A DNA stretch of 64,000 nt from Tetradesmus obliquus (lineage: Eukaryota > Chlorophyta > Chlorophyceae > Sphaeropleales > Scenedesmaceae), in contig CP126203.1 in assembly GCA_030272155.1 (NCBI GenBank), positions 4,718,501 through 4,782,500 of the forward strand, given 5' to 3'. The first letter of the stretch is position 1; every line of letters starts with the position of its first letter. Shown in pieces: positions 46,908-58,019 of this stretch. The notes beneath the pieces were generated by a model that saw nothing but the letters and a program-made list of their open reading frames with translations, was not told where the DNA came from and did no database searches. The position numbers and the translations under genes are program-made.

Positions 46908-47388
46908 GGGCTGCTGCCCTCTGCTTGCGCTGCTCCGCCTGCTGCTGCTCCTTCACCTGCTTAGCAGCCATTAGATCCCAAATACTGCGCTCCGGCTGCT
47001 GCGGCTGCCGCTGGTCTCTGCCTGCACTGCTGCGGCGCCTCACTTGCCTCGGTGTCCCTGCGTCACCGCCCCCACCGGCTGCTGCTGCTGCTGCAGCACC
47101 CTCATTCTCATCAGGCTCACCGCCTGCTGCCACAGCATCATCAATCTTCTGCTGCAGCTGCTGCCAGCGCTGCATCATGTCAGGCTCTTGCAAGCCCTGC
47201 TGCAGGTTTGCAAGTCTGTTGGAGCAGAAGCTGCAGCCCTCTGCAGCGCATGCCTCTGCCTGCTGACAGCTGGCGCAGCACCAATCATCTTCCTCCCCGA
47301 TGTGCTCCCCAGTTGCAGCCAGGTAGCAGCTGCGGTGGAACACTGCGGGGCAGCGCGAGCACACAAGCTTGCTATCAGCGCCTGCTGC

Positions 47389-47420
<32 letters not shown>

Positions 47421-50028
47421 TGGATGAAGCTTCAGCAGATGCTTCAGCAGCTGCAGTACCGCTGCCTGTGCCTGCTGCGGCAGCAGGAGCAGCAGCAGCA
47501 GCAGCAGCAGCGGCTGCCTCCTTCTGCTCGTCTCCATCGCTGCAGCAGTAGATGCAGTCCACCAGGTGCAGGTCCACGCTGCTCACCAGCACAGCAAATC
47601 CCTGCAGGACCAGCAGCAGCAACAGCGGCAGCAGCAGCAGCAGCATCCACAGTGCGGCAGGCAGCAGCAGCAGGAAGGCAGCAGCAGTGCAGAGGCAGCG
47701 TGCAGGTGCCGAGACAGGTCAGGCATTTCAAGCCGGCACACTTGGTCGCAGCCACAGCAGCAGCGCTTGTGGCCACAGGCCCTGCTCAAGCCCCTTGAGC
47801 CGGCAGCAGAAGGCGCAACTCTGTCTCCAGGCTGCTGCTGTCCCTTGCTGCTTGGTGAGCAGGGCATGGGCGGAGAGCGCGGCACACGGAATCTTGCACA
47901 CCGGCTCACTGTGGGGAGTGCTAGCATGCAGCAGCTGTTGCAGCGGCCATGCCAGCAAGCAGCAGCATGTACACCGCATCCAAACAAGGCCTCATCCCCA
48001 CCCATGCAGTGCTGCTCACACTGAGGCTCAACACCACGCAGTGCTGCTCACACTGAGGCTCAACACCACGCAGTGCTGCTCACACTGAGGCTCAACACCA
48101 CGCAGTGCTGCTCACACTGAGGCTCAACACCACGCAGTGCTGCTCACACTGAGGCTCAACACCACGCAGTGCTGCTCACACTGAGGCTCAACACCACGCA
48201 GTGCTGCTCACACTGAGGCTCAACACCATGCAGTGCTGCTCACACTGTGGCTCAACACCACGCAGTGCTGCTCACACTGAGGCTCAACACCACGCAGTGC
48301 TGCTCACACTGAGGCTCAACACCACGCAGTGCTGCTCACACTGAGGCTCAACACCACGCAGTGCTGCTCACACTGAGGCTCAACACCACGCAGTGCTGCT
48401 CACACTGAGGCTCAACACCATGCAGTGCTGCTCACACTGTGGCTCAACACCATGCAGTGCTGCTCACACCGAGGCTCAATACCATGCAGTGCTGCTCACA
48501 CTGTGGCTCAACACCATGCAGTGCTGCTCACACTGTGGCTCAACACCATGCAGTGCTGCTCACACTGAGGCTCAACACCACGCAGTCGAGGGTCAATTGC
48601 CTGTGCAAGGCCCGCTGACCGCAACAACACGTGCGCAGCGCAACACACATGGGAGACCTTGGGCAGGGGGTCTCCTGGACCAGCAATGCTTGGAAGGTGC
48701 ACAGATTTGCATTGTTCATGCTAGACTGTCAAACTTCACACATGGATACACACTCAGCGCCTGTCCACTCACCTTGAGACTCCTCACCATGCGCAGGCTT
48801 GCCACAGGCCAGGGTACTGCGCGTAACGACACAAATATGTTATATAACAACATCCGACACGCGCCCACACACATACCCAGCCGCACCTTGAGGCTCATCT
48901 CCACGCAGTCTAACATGAAGTGCCGTGAGGAGCGTTTGTTGCGCGAGCCGGTGTGCTCTTCAAACTTGCCGCGGCTCAGCAGCTGGCAGCACCTGGGGTT
49001 GGCGCAGCTGCAGCAGCAGCAGCAGCAGCAGCAGCAGGGTGGCGCAGTTATGGCAGCCAGATGCGCACTTGAGAGGTGCTGTCAGCACTCATTCACTGGC
49101 ACTGCAGCAGCCCTACCTCGTCACTTGCAGTTCAATACCATACAGTACCATATACAGGACTGGACCTGCCTCGGCACTAGCCAGCGAGCCAAAATCATAT
49201 CATATCGGCGGTATGATACCGCTCATGAGGGTTGATACATTGTACCCAGTCATATTCTTCATTGGTTTGGCAATCGAAACCACCGTCAATTTCAGTTGCT
49301 TATTTACCCCAGCCACGGGCGGTTGAACCGTGTTATTTGCGGTGCAGCTTGTGCAACTGCCCCAAGGGGGCCATGAGGTAGACTCAGGATATTCACCGCC
49401 AGTAACTGCAGCTGCACTGCCGCAGCTGCTTCTAAACAGCTACTACGCAGTCGCTCACCGAAGCTGGCCGCGCTGGTTGGTGCCCTTGCAGCAGGCCCTG
49501 TGCACCTTGAGGTTTCTGGCTGACACTAAGTACGTCAGGCTGCAGCCCTGCAGCAGCTTGCAGGACAGCAGCTGGAGCAGCAGCAGCAGCAGCAGCAGGT
49601 ACCAGTAGCGAAATCAGCGCAGCAGCACCAGGACCGGTAGGATGGCGGCACGTCAAATCGGGGCAGCGTGCTGCCGTATGCTCCTGCTGTCCAGCTGTCG
49701 TGAGTGCACACGCAGCCCACTTGGAGCAGTGAGTCAGTGGCAGCCTGATGCGGCTGCATGCTGTGCACCGATTACCTGGAGCTAAAATGGCGGCACACAC
49801 TGCTGCCAGGGAAGCACCACAACAACAGCACAGCAGACAAGCACCACGAGCACCTCAATGCCGCTGTGCTGCTGAAGCAGTGCAGACAGCTCAGCAATGC
49901 ACACTGCTGCCAGCAGGAACACTGCAAGCTTGGCCATACCTTGTCGTAAGGTGGAGCTGTGTTGACGTCCCAGCTGCTGCTGCCGGGTGAGGTGTCCACG
50001 CCTGAAGCGGCGAGCTCCAGCTGCACCT

Positions 50029-50079
<51 letters not shown>

Positions 50080-50239
50080 CAACGTGCAGCGCAGCGCACA
50101 GCATGACATGCAGCGCATGCCGCGCGACAACAAGCGTGCACTGCAGCGCAGGGGCGTTGCACTGCATGACGCTGGCCACTTGATGAGGCTTTGAGACCTG
50201 ACGAAGCGTGGCAAGTAGCAGCTGGCACAGGCTGCGTTG

Positions 50240-50279
<40 letters not shown>

Positions 50280-50809
50280 GTGGTCAGCGCCCTCAGGAGG
50301 CACTGCAATGCCTGCAGGGGGCCCACCTTGCGTATTCAGCGGGCGGTGCTCACAGAAGCTGCAGGACGTAACTGGGCCTTAGTCACCCCTCTGTAGAATT
50401 AGCGGCTTAGTTGGCAGCAGGGCCTTGGTAGGCACCCTGGCAGGGGGTTAGTAACTAAGAGCGAAGTGCGTTACTAAGCCTACGAAGCCTACTAAGCATC
50501 TGTCAAACAAGCCCGGCTCGGCCTAGTAAACACATGAGTTGCGTCATGCAGGCAGTACAGCAACAGCAGCACCAGCATAGTAAGCACTCTCAGGCGCCCA
50601 GGGGCTCACTTTGCGTGCCAGCGTCGCGCGCTGCTCCTGCAGAGCCAGCTGCAGCCTGCAGCTGCGGCCCCACACAGAGCCTGCCGCGTCAGCAGCCACC
50701 TTGGCATGCGGCAGCAGCGCCGGCCGCGTGGCGCCAGCAGCAGGGAGAGCAGGACCAGCTGCTGCTGCTGCTGCTGCTGGTGCTGCCTGCGGTGGTGAGG
50801 CTTGGCAGC

Positions 50810-50853
<44 letters not shown>

Positions 50854-52030
50854 AGCTGCTGCTGCTGTGTGCTGCGGGCTTTTTTGGGCCTCTGCTGTTG
50901 GTGCTCATCATTGCCATCTTCACCGCTGTTGCAGCTTGCAGATGGGCTGTGCGTATCTGGCCTGGGCGTGTCAGCAGCAGCAGGAGCAGCAGCTAGCATG
51001 CTACACCTCCTGCATTTGCTGTGTGGCAATGCACCTGCTTCTGCTGCTGCCACCTCTGCTGCAAGATGGCTCGGCTCAGAGCGACGCCGCTGCAGCTGCA
51101 GTGGCATTTCACCTCCCTCAGCAGAAGTGGCAGCAGCGGCAGCAGCGGCAGCAGCAACGGCAGCAGGCTCCTCCTTATTAGCTGGTTCTGCGTCCTCTGT
51201 TGCCTCAGCCGCTTGCTCAGCCGGTTGCTGTGCAGCACGCTTCTTCAATTGCGCGTGTGGCTGGCACACAGCTGCAGCGTTTCCATCCTTGCTACGCCTT
51301 GCTGCTGCTGCTGCCGCTGCTGCTGCTGCTGCTGCTTCCGCTACTGCTTCTGCAGGGACACGCCGCGGCGCGTGCTGTTTGCGCCTGCTGCTGCTGCTGC
51401 CTCCGCAAATGTGGCCCCCAGAAGCAGCTGCCGGGGCCGGGCTGCTGACGTGGCCTTGTCCTGTGCAACCGTCAGCTGCAGCACCTCCTGCTGCAGCACC
51501 TCCTACTGCATGTGGTGGTGCAGGTGTTCCAGTTGACCCTGCGCTGCGCTCACCTGCTGCTGCTGCTGCTGCTGCCACTGCTGCAGGTAAAGCCGCTGGT
51601 GGTGGCGTGGTGGCAGCAGCTGCCACAGTAGCAATTGTAGAAGCTTGCAGGCTTTTGGCTGATAAAGGCTGCTGCTCCTGCTTCACCTGCTGCTGCTGCT
51701 GCTGCTGCTGGGGCCCTGGAGCGGCCTGCTTGGCTGATGGGAGTGCAGCAGCTGTGCCTGGTGCAGGGCTGGGGGCGGTTTCAGTGGTTGGTGGTGGTGC
51801 TGCTGCTGCTGCTGCTGCTGTCAGCAGCTCAGCCTGTGGCAGCTGCCCACTGATGGTGCATATGGGAGGTGCCGCAGCTGCTGCTGCTCCTGGGCTAGGT
51901 GCGGGGCTGGGTGCTGGAGCTGGTGCTGGTGCTGGTGCTGGTGCTGGTGCTGGTGCTGGTGCTGGTGCTGGTGCTGCTGCTGCTGCTGCCAGGGGCTCGT
52001 CTGATGCTTCATCATCGTCAATGACGATCG
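44485..52030 (-). CDS. PHD-finger protein with FEEHTGS (Jas/TDBD-like) segment, very Ala/Gln-rich
   Basis: Probable nuclear chromatin reader. Supported exons: 52030-50610 (473 codons; opens AIVIDDDEASDEPL, a SUMO-interaction-like motif, then Ala/Pro/Gln tracts), 50026-49940 (VQLELAASGVDTSPGSSSWD), 49547-49459 (LTYLVSARNLKVHRACCKGT), 49007-48887 (LLSRGKFEEHTGSRNKRSSR, similar to the FE.HAGS..R block that precedes PHD fingers in plant proteins), 47601-46417 (395 codons; PHD: CIYC, CSRC, FHRSC, WCCASC), 46108-45548 (187 codons), 45242-45112 (ANEAVRQLADLPGTAEDLL). Phases match within 50026-48887 and 47601-45548. The link 48887-47601 and the last exon(s) (YSKAQLLDLLPWFACMSAVL, stop at 44485) are unresolved, as is the exon before 52030. 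An about 61-residue Ala-rich insert splits the PHD zinc site. Confidence 0.75.
44715..44860 (-). repeat. Duplicated short exon-like unit (VL.L.LTAAW)
   Basis: AG|GT(G/C)CTG(G/A)ATCTGG.. LTAAW occurs twice about 85-100 bp apart (near 44735-44700 and 44825-44790), separated by a CAG run. The lower copy has the GCAG|GTGG donor; the upper runs into a stop. Confidence 0.55.
45000..45021 (+). repeat. (GAGT)5 microsatellite
   Basis: Five GAGT units; on the minus strand CACTCACTCAG, next to a possible acceptor in the PHD gene. Confidence 0.85.
48003..48585 (-). repeat. 32-bp minisatellite, about 18 units, derived from a PHD-gene exon end
   Basis: Unit (minus strand) CTGCGTGGTGTTGAGCCTCA, then GTGTGAGCAGCA. 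The first part closely matches the end of the 49007-48887 exon (GACTGCGTGGAGATGAGCCTCAAG|GTGCGG), and GTGTGAG sits where the donor would be. Units differ only by a few C/T and A/T changes. A less similar single copy with a perfect AAG|GTGAGT donor lies at about 48770-48800. Confidence 0.88.
50031..50078 (+). repeat. (CAG)n tract at a PHD-gene acceptor
   Basis: About 16 CAG units; on the minus strand (CTG)nCAG directly abutting the 50026 exon. Confidence 0.88.
51905..51978 (-). repeat. (GGTGCT)n encoding Ala-Pro repeats
   Basis: About 12 hexamer units give (Ala-Pro)n near the start of the first PHD-gene exon. A rigid linker is likely. Confidence 0.9.
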
Positions 52031-53017
52031 CTGCAATGTGCAGGACAACCAAAACCAATGAGTGTCTCAGATATGTCCCTGTTGTGCACAAGGGCCTTGT
52101 CCAATGGCAGACTGCAGCAGCAAGCTAGCTCCATTGCAGGCTTTTTTATGCTGCCTTGGATGACTCATTTGCACACCACCTAAGGCAATTGTGTTTATTG
52201 ATTTTATTCGCAAGGGTCTACATCATACCAAGGTGCTTTTGCTGGCGCTAAGGTATGCAGCTGGCTATAGTGCAGTGCAACACCACAGCAGCACCCCAAA
52301 CCTGCTGCTTCCTGGTCATCATCGACATCTGAATCCACTGTAAGGTCTATGAGCTCTTGCATTTGGTATTGCTGTCTTGATCAGGTGCTGGCAGTTGAGA
52401 ATGCGCAGTACAAATCAAGAAGCGCAGAGGGGCAGCATACACAGCACGCGGCGAGCTCCGCGTCAAGCACCACGGCAGCTTGAGGCACCACAAATATTCA
52501 GGCAAAGATTATGTCTGGCATCCGTGCAATCATGTAGCGCGGCAGCAGGATCACGCCAATGTAGGGCTTGTGCGCCAGGGGTGATGGACTTGCCAAGGCT
52601 TGCACTTGCCGCAACGAGGCTTCGTCAGCTAGGTAGCAGATACACAAGCCCTGGTAAGGACTGCTCTCGTACGGGCCAGCAGAACCCAGGACTGTGGCAC
52701 TGTTACAGGAGGTGTGAAGCCTGACACCGTGAGGGAGGGGCGTGTAAACAACGCAACAGTCTGGAAATAGTGGCTTATACGTACCAGCGATCATAGGTTC
52801 TGCGTGCCACCCGCGAGCCCCATTCGAAGCAGCAGGGTGACATACAGAGCATCTCGTTGTTGCTGGCATTCAACTGTCATTGTATCCCCTTCTGCAACAC
52901 CGACATGCGCTGAATCGTCCGGCTGTGCGGGTGCTAGTGTACACCAGCAGCAGTAGCACGCATGCAGCAGCAGTAGCAGCAACACCAGCAGGCATCAGCA
53001 ACCCCCAATCCTCTCGC
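52031..53017. other. Region between PHD gene and SPF45
   Basis: Less repetitive than surrounding DNA. Must contain upstream exon/promoter of the PHD gene and the SPF45 promoter. One intact ORF (52498-52869, minus) is listed separately. Confidence 0.4.
52498..52869 (-). CDS. Hypothetical protein, 123 aa, intronless
   Basis: ATG to TGA without low complexity: begins MPATTRCSVCHPAASNGARG, contains YESSPYQGLCICYLADEASL and ends KPYIGVILLPRYMIARMPDI IFA. Codon third positions are mixed and there are no CAG runs, unlike shadow frames. It points away from SPF45 (ATG at 53018), so the two would share a short promoter. It might also be an upstream exon of the PHD gene, but the stop codon argues against that. 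Family unknown. Confidence 0.35.
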   Translation of the reverse strand: MPATTRCSVCHPAASNGARGWHAEPMIAGTYKPLFPDCCVVYTPLPHGVRLHTSCNSATVLGSAGPYESSPYQGLCICYLADEASLRQVQALASPSPLAHKPYIGVILLPRYMIARMPDIIFA

Positions 53018-55141
53018 ATGAGCCTCTACGGCGATTTGCCGTCTGCAAAGGACGACGATGCAGGGGACGTGAAGCCCATCAAGGGCTGGGTGGCATCAGC
53101 GCAGAAGCTGCAGCCCAGCTGGAAGAAGCCAGGCAGCGTGCTGGCACCCCCCTCAGTCACACGCGGAGGTATACAGCGCTGTTTTGGTTGGCCAGCTGCT
53201 TGTTAATCTCAGCTTGCAAATGTGTACATGCATGCAGTTAGATGGGTGCTGTGTGCCACGGTGCTGCGGGCCGGCGCTGCTGCGTAGCACTCTGCAGCAG
53301 CGGCAGCTCCTGTTCTCCACAGCAACAGCGAGCATGCCGCCATGCCTCGGGTAACTTGAGCTGCTGAAACATGCATAATCCAGTTAATCTGAATCACAAT
53401 GGATTTGGGGAATACTTCGATTGCTGCAGGGCGAGGGCCGGCAGGCGGCCGCACACCCACAGCAGCTGGCCGCGGCGGCGGCAGGGGCCCGCCCCCAGCC
53501 TCACTGCCAGCAGCAGCAAACATCGTCAACATCCACGCCTCGCCCGCAGGCCAGCAGCACCACCACCAGCAGCAGCAGCGCGGTTCGGCCTTTAGCTTCT
53601 TCACTGCTGCCAATGGCCAGGCGCTGCAGGTAACTAGCTAGAGCAAGTATCGGAGGAGCAGAAGCCGCACATCTTCGACAGATGAAATTGAAGCAGCCAT
53701 GCAGACCGGGGGACCACTTGTAGCCGCTTGAGTAGCAATATGTTGCTTTGTGCTTTGCCAGGTGTGTTTAAACTGCAACTATTTGTGCTGCAGGATGAGT
53801 ACGATCCTGCCAAGCCGAATGACTTTGAGGAGCTGATCAAGCAGCGGCAGCGGCAGCAGCGCGAGGCTGAAGAAGAGGCGGAGCGGCTGGCGCGGCTGCG
53901 GGAGGTGCAGCAGGTGGGGATGCGGCAGGTGTTGGCTACCAAAGGATGTGTTTAGCTTTATAGTGTGCAAGTGCAGCGGCAGCATTGCGAGGCAGAAGAA
54001 GAGGCGGAGCGGCTGGCGCGGCTGCGAGAGGTGCAGCAGGTGAGGCGGGGCATCGTCTGTTGGTGATAGGGTTCAGTTGTAGAGGTGTGCAAGTGCAGCA
54101 GGTGGGCTGTGCGCTTTGCTTGCTTGCTGTATTTGTTTCTCTTGTAAAGGTGCAGCCGGTGGGCTGGGGCAGGTGTTTGCTGTTGATGTGTGTTATGTTT
54201 TGAGGAGCTGATCAAGCAGCGGCAGCGGCAGCAGCGCGAGGTTGAGGAGGCGGAGCGGCTGGCGCGGCTGCGCGAGGTGCAGCAGGTGGGCTGCTGGGGC
54301 GGGGCAGGTGCCCCGTGTTAACGTTGTTGTGTTGAGCTTTATGTGAAACAGTACGTGGCGTAACCCCTTGCGCATCCTACCCGCGCATGCCTGCAGGAGA
54401 TTGAGCGCCGCAAGCAGGAGCAAGCGGAGGCAGCAGCCTTTATTGCAGCAGCAGCACGGCCACCGCCAGGCTCAGAAAACCAGCTGAACCAGCAGCAGCA
54501 GCAGCCAATCAAGCCGGAGGATGAAGATGCTGATGCTGAATTTGCATACCAGGGTCCCATGGGTGGCCTCGGCAGCAGCAGCAGCAACGCGGCAGCAGCA
54601 GCAGCGGCGGCTGCAGGGCTCGGCAGCAGCAGTAATGCGGCATCTGGCGATGCTGCTGCTGCAGATGATGACGAGTATGAGCAGGAGCGTCAGCGGCGGC
54701 TGAAGATGAGCGGCGATGACGCCTTCAGAGCGCGCGGGCGGTTGGGCGGGTGAGGCTGGCATGAGGCTGCTATTAAGGCTGCTTAGTGCGATGCTGCTGT
54801 TGAGTGGCTGTGCGTGGGGCGGCTGAAGATGAGCGGCGATGACGCATTCAGGGCAGGCGGGCAGCTGGGCGGGTGAGGCTTCGGTTGCCCTGTTGTCAGG
54901 CTATTGTGGAGGCTGTTGCCACAACGGGCTGGGCACTGAGCACCATCTGTGGTTGCTGTGGCGCCAAGCACATTTCGTGCATGCTAAATGAACATCCTAC
55001 CCCAACCATCCGCTTGACCACGCTCCCGTGTTGCCTGTGCTGTTTCGTCTGCTGCGCTGCCCTGTGACCGCTGCAGCGCTGGTCCCCCGGCCAGCAGCAG
55101 CAGCAGCGGCAGCTTTGGCGGCCTGCCGGGCCTGTCAGGGC

Positions 55142-55173
<32 letters not shown>

Positions 55174-57940
55174 CCTCCCTTCATGCAGCAGCAGCAGCAG
55201 CCGGGCAAGGGCATGGGGCTGGCCCAGAAGCTGCTGGAGAAGATGGGCTGGCGGGAGGGCCAGGTGTGCTTGAAAGTGTTTTATTTATTTCCATGTATTC
55301 CATGATACAATAACTACAAACATGCATATTCCTTGTTGTGTTGAGGCGCAGCGGGGGCAGGGATGGCTCTTGTTTTCAGTTTAAGGGGCGGGTGGGCTGC
55401 CTCAGGGCCAGGCTGGAGGTAGGGAGGGACAGGTGGGGTGACTGAATGGGTGGAGGGATGGCCCGAGGCATCCTGGGGGCCCCTGCAGCAGTGCATACTC
55501 GGCAGGGCCAGCAGCTGTATTTGATGGTGAGCAAGGGGCGTGCCAGATGCCCCTGCAGCACAGCACACTGGCTGGGCAGGCAGCAGCAGCAGCAGCAGCA
55601 GCAGACGAGACCTGATGTTGCAAGTGCAGGCGCTTGACAGCTATAGGCGCGTGACAGCTGCAGGCGCAAGCCGAATGCACTGGAGTCTGACCGCTTGCGT
55701 TACCATCCCCGTGTTGAACCACCGCTGCCACCCCTGCAGGGCCTGGGCCGTCACCGGCAAGGCATGGCCACCCCCCTAGTGGCGCAAAAGACAGCAGCCA
55801 ATGCAGGCGTCATTGTGAATGCAGCAGGCGGGCAGCCGGGCCAGTCAGGAGACAGGCCGCGCGGCGGGTCTGCTTTTGTTGGGGTGCCTGGGCGCGCGGT
55901 GGTGCTGCGCAACATGGTGGGGCCAGGAGAGGTGGATGAAGACCTGGAGGAGGAGGTGCGGATTAAGGTTTTGTGGGTCGTAGGGTGTAGGGTTTAGGGT
56001 GTGGCTTGTTTTGAGGTTTTAGCGTAGGGTTGTGTTTGTTGGTGTGCCTGCGTGCGTGGTGGGGCCGGGGGAGGTGGATGAAGACCTGGAGGAGGAGGTT
56101 GGTTTTCAAACTGTGAAGATATAGGAATCAGGGTTCAGCCTGTGCTTCCTTTAGGTTTTAGCGTGGGTATGTCGCTGATCAGACTTGGTCACAATCAAGC
56201 ACGGCAGCGTGGCGTCACTGGCGCCGCACGCTGTGCCACAGAACCTAGCATATCTACCACTCAACCGCATTTATAACAGCAGCACACCTAAATCGCAATG
56301 CATGCCTGATGCAGGTGGGCACGGAGCTGACCAAGTACGGCACCGTGACATCATGCAACATGCAACTGAACCAAACACGCCATTCAACCGCATCATTGAT
56401 ACACATGAATCATGCCATGCTGCTCATGTCATGCACCAAGTCAGGCCATGTGAGTACTCATTATGCTGCATTATGCTTGCAATGATTGACCTGCATGCGA
56501 TAAGGTGGGCACGGACCTCACCACATGCGTGGCCGACGTCATGCGTTAATGCGTGATTGAATCCAATTCCAACTGCTGTACATCGCTTTCTTCATCACGT
56601 GTCTCACACATGCGGGTGGGCACGGAGCTGACCAAGTACGGCACTGTGACCGACGTCATGCAAAAGCCGCTAAACTCAACACAACGGCCTTAACCTCATT
56701 TGCAACTCAACACGCAATCCATGCCGTGCAGGTGGGCACGGAGCTGACCAAGTACGGCACCGTGACCGACGTGATGATCTTTGAGGTGACCACGCCCGGC
56801 TGGCCGGCCGAGGAGGCGGTGCGCATCTTTGCGCAGTTTGACCGCACAGAAGCAGCAACACGGGCGCTGGTTGACCTGCAGGGGCGCTTCTTTGGGGGCA
56901 GGCAGGTGAGGCTTCTACGTGGCCTTCGCTCACAGTGCTGCTGTTGTTGGCTGACAGAGCAGTTTGACCGCACCGAGGCAGCAACACGGGCGCTGGTTGA
57001 CCTGCAGGGCAGGTTCTTTGGAGAGGCAGACAGGTGAGGTTTCAGGGCATGTCTGGCAGTGCTGTTGGTGTGTGTTCGCAGTTTGACCGCACTGAGGCGG
57101 CAACACGAGCGCTGGTTGACCTGCAAGGAAGGTTCTTTGGAGGCAGGCAGGTGAGGCATGCAGGAGGCGCCCAGATACGCAATGCCTGCACTTGAGAAGC
57201 CAAGCAACACCTGCTGCTCACTGCCGGCCGTGCTGATGGTGGTCAACTTCAGAAGCCAGGCACCTGCACGGCCTGCGATGCGGCCGGCTGCTCCCTGCGC
57301 TGCGGCGGCTGGCGCTTGCTGCAGGCTGGGCCACCGCCTGTCACGAGCCAAAGCATGCACCTTGAAAGCCAAGGAATGCCTGCTGCTCACTGCTGGCAGT
57401 GCTGCCGGTGGCCTCGCCGCGGCAGGGCCAGCCGCGTCTCTGGTCGGCTTTCAAAGCCAAGCAGCTGCACGGCCTGCGTTGTAGCTGGCTGCTCGCTGCG
57501 CTGTGGCGGCTGGCGTTGGCTGCAGGCTGAGCCACCGCTCTTCAGGCGGGCCAGGCCTGGCCGCGTTGGCTGCTGGCTGAGCCACCGCTCTTCAGGCGGG
57601 CCAGGCCTGGCCGCGTTGGCTGCTGGCTGAGCCACCGCTCTTCAGGCGGGCCAGGCCTGGCCGCGTTGGCTGCTGGCTGAGCCACCGCTCTTCAGGCGGG
57701 CCAGGCCTGGCCGCGCAACAGCTCATCAGCCTGGCTGAGGTGTGGGGGTGCATGTTGCTGGATGGCAGCAGCGTTCCGCCATGTCATGTGGCCACACGAC
57801 TTACTCACCAACTGCTGCTGCTGCTGCTGCTGCTGCTGCCGTGTCAGGTGCGTGCCGCCTTCTTCAGTGAGGAGCGCTTTGAGAAGCAGCAGCTGGCACC
57901 ACAGCCGGGCGAGTTTGGCGAGGGCAGCAGCACAGCCTGA
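53018..57940 (+). CDS. DRT111: Splicing factor SPF45 / DRT111 (RBM17): G-patch and UHM/RRM
   Basis: Nuclear alternative-splicing factor; plant DRT111 also affects DNA-damage tolerance and light/ABA responses. Eight exons: 53018-53168, 53430-53629, 53794-53913, 54397-54749, 55077-55263, 55740-55955, 56732-56905, 57848-57940; phases close to 497 aa. N-terminus MSLYGDLPSAKDD matches the YGDLPPP start of the family; EYDPAKPNDFEE near residue 118; Arg/Glu-rich helix; LKMSGDDAFRAR; G-patch GLAQKLLEKMGWREGQ|GLG from about 320; UHM VVLRNMVGPGEVDEDLEEEV through EAVRIFAQF and GRFFGGRQVRAAFF (R-x-F motif kept), ending LAPQPGEFGEGSSTA. Poly-Gln/Ala inserts enlarge the linker. Exons 3, 4, 6, 7 and 8 have extra partial copies in introns or 3' flank. 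Confidence 0.95.
53975..54290 (+). repeat. Downstream copies of SPF45 exon 3 end
   Basis: EEAERLARLREVQQ with CAG|GTG recurs at 53981-54039 and 54195-54286 (the second longer, from FEELIKQRQRQQRE). Two very short traces (GTGCAGCAGGTGGGCTG) lie between, near 54090 and 54150. Confidence 0.88.
54819..54876 (+). repeat. Copy of SPF45 exon 4 end with donor
   Basis: RLKMSGDDAFRA.G.LGG with GGGCGG|GTGAGG repeated 124 bp after the true end. Confidence 0.88.
56036..56100 (+). repeat. Copy of SPF45 exon 6 end
   Basis: GVPA..VVGPGEVDEDLEEE codons repeated after the true end at 55955; the donor has become GTTGGT. Confidence 0.8.
56308..56665 (+). repeat. Three upstream copies of SPF45 exon 7 start
   Basis: GTGGGCACGGAGCTGACC (VGTELTKYGTVTDV) at 56314, 56503 and 56616, before the genuine exon at 56732. 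Only the first has a CAG acceptor; the others follow AAG or GCGG. Confidence 0.85.
56955..57152 (+). repeat. Two downstream copies of SPF45 exon 7 end
   Basis: QFDRTEAATRALVDLQGRFF plus GTGAGG at 56958-57035 and 57080-57151. These carry the UHM helix and R-x-F motif, with synonymous changes dominating (GAA/GAG, CGG/CGA). Confidence 0.9.
57516..57715 (+). repeat. 50-bp tandem repeat, four units, in SPF45 intron 7
   Basis: Unit begins CTGGCTGAGCCACCGCTCTT and ends GCCTGGCCGCGTTGGCTG; units are identical within reading error. Longer diverged repeats of the same CTGCACGGCCTGC theme precede it (57250, 57460). Confidence 0.9.
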
Positions 57941-58019
57941 GGCCAGTTAACAGCAACAAGAGTCCAGCACAGCAGTTGAGGCCGCAGTGGGACCAGCAGC
58001 TGAGGCAGCAGCACAGCCT

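Noticed and set aside
48003..48585. CRISPR-like array of regular 32-bp repeats
   Set aside because: Units are head-to-tail with no unique spacers, lie in an intron of a eukaryotic gene and match its exon end. A minisatellite.
50611..52128. 505-codon plus-strand ORF
   Set aside because: Exact mirror of the (CAG)n-rich PHD-gene exon; Cys/Ala/Leu runs are the antisense of Gln/Ala tracts.
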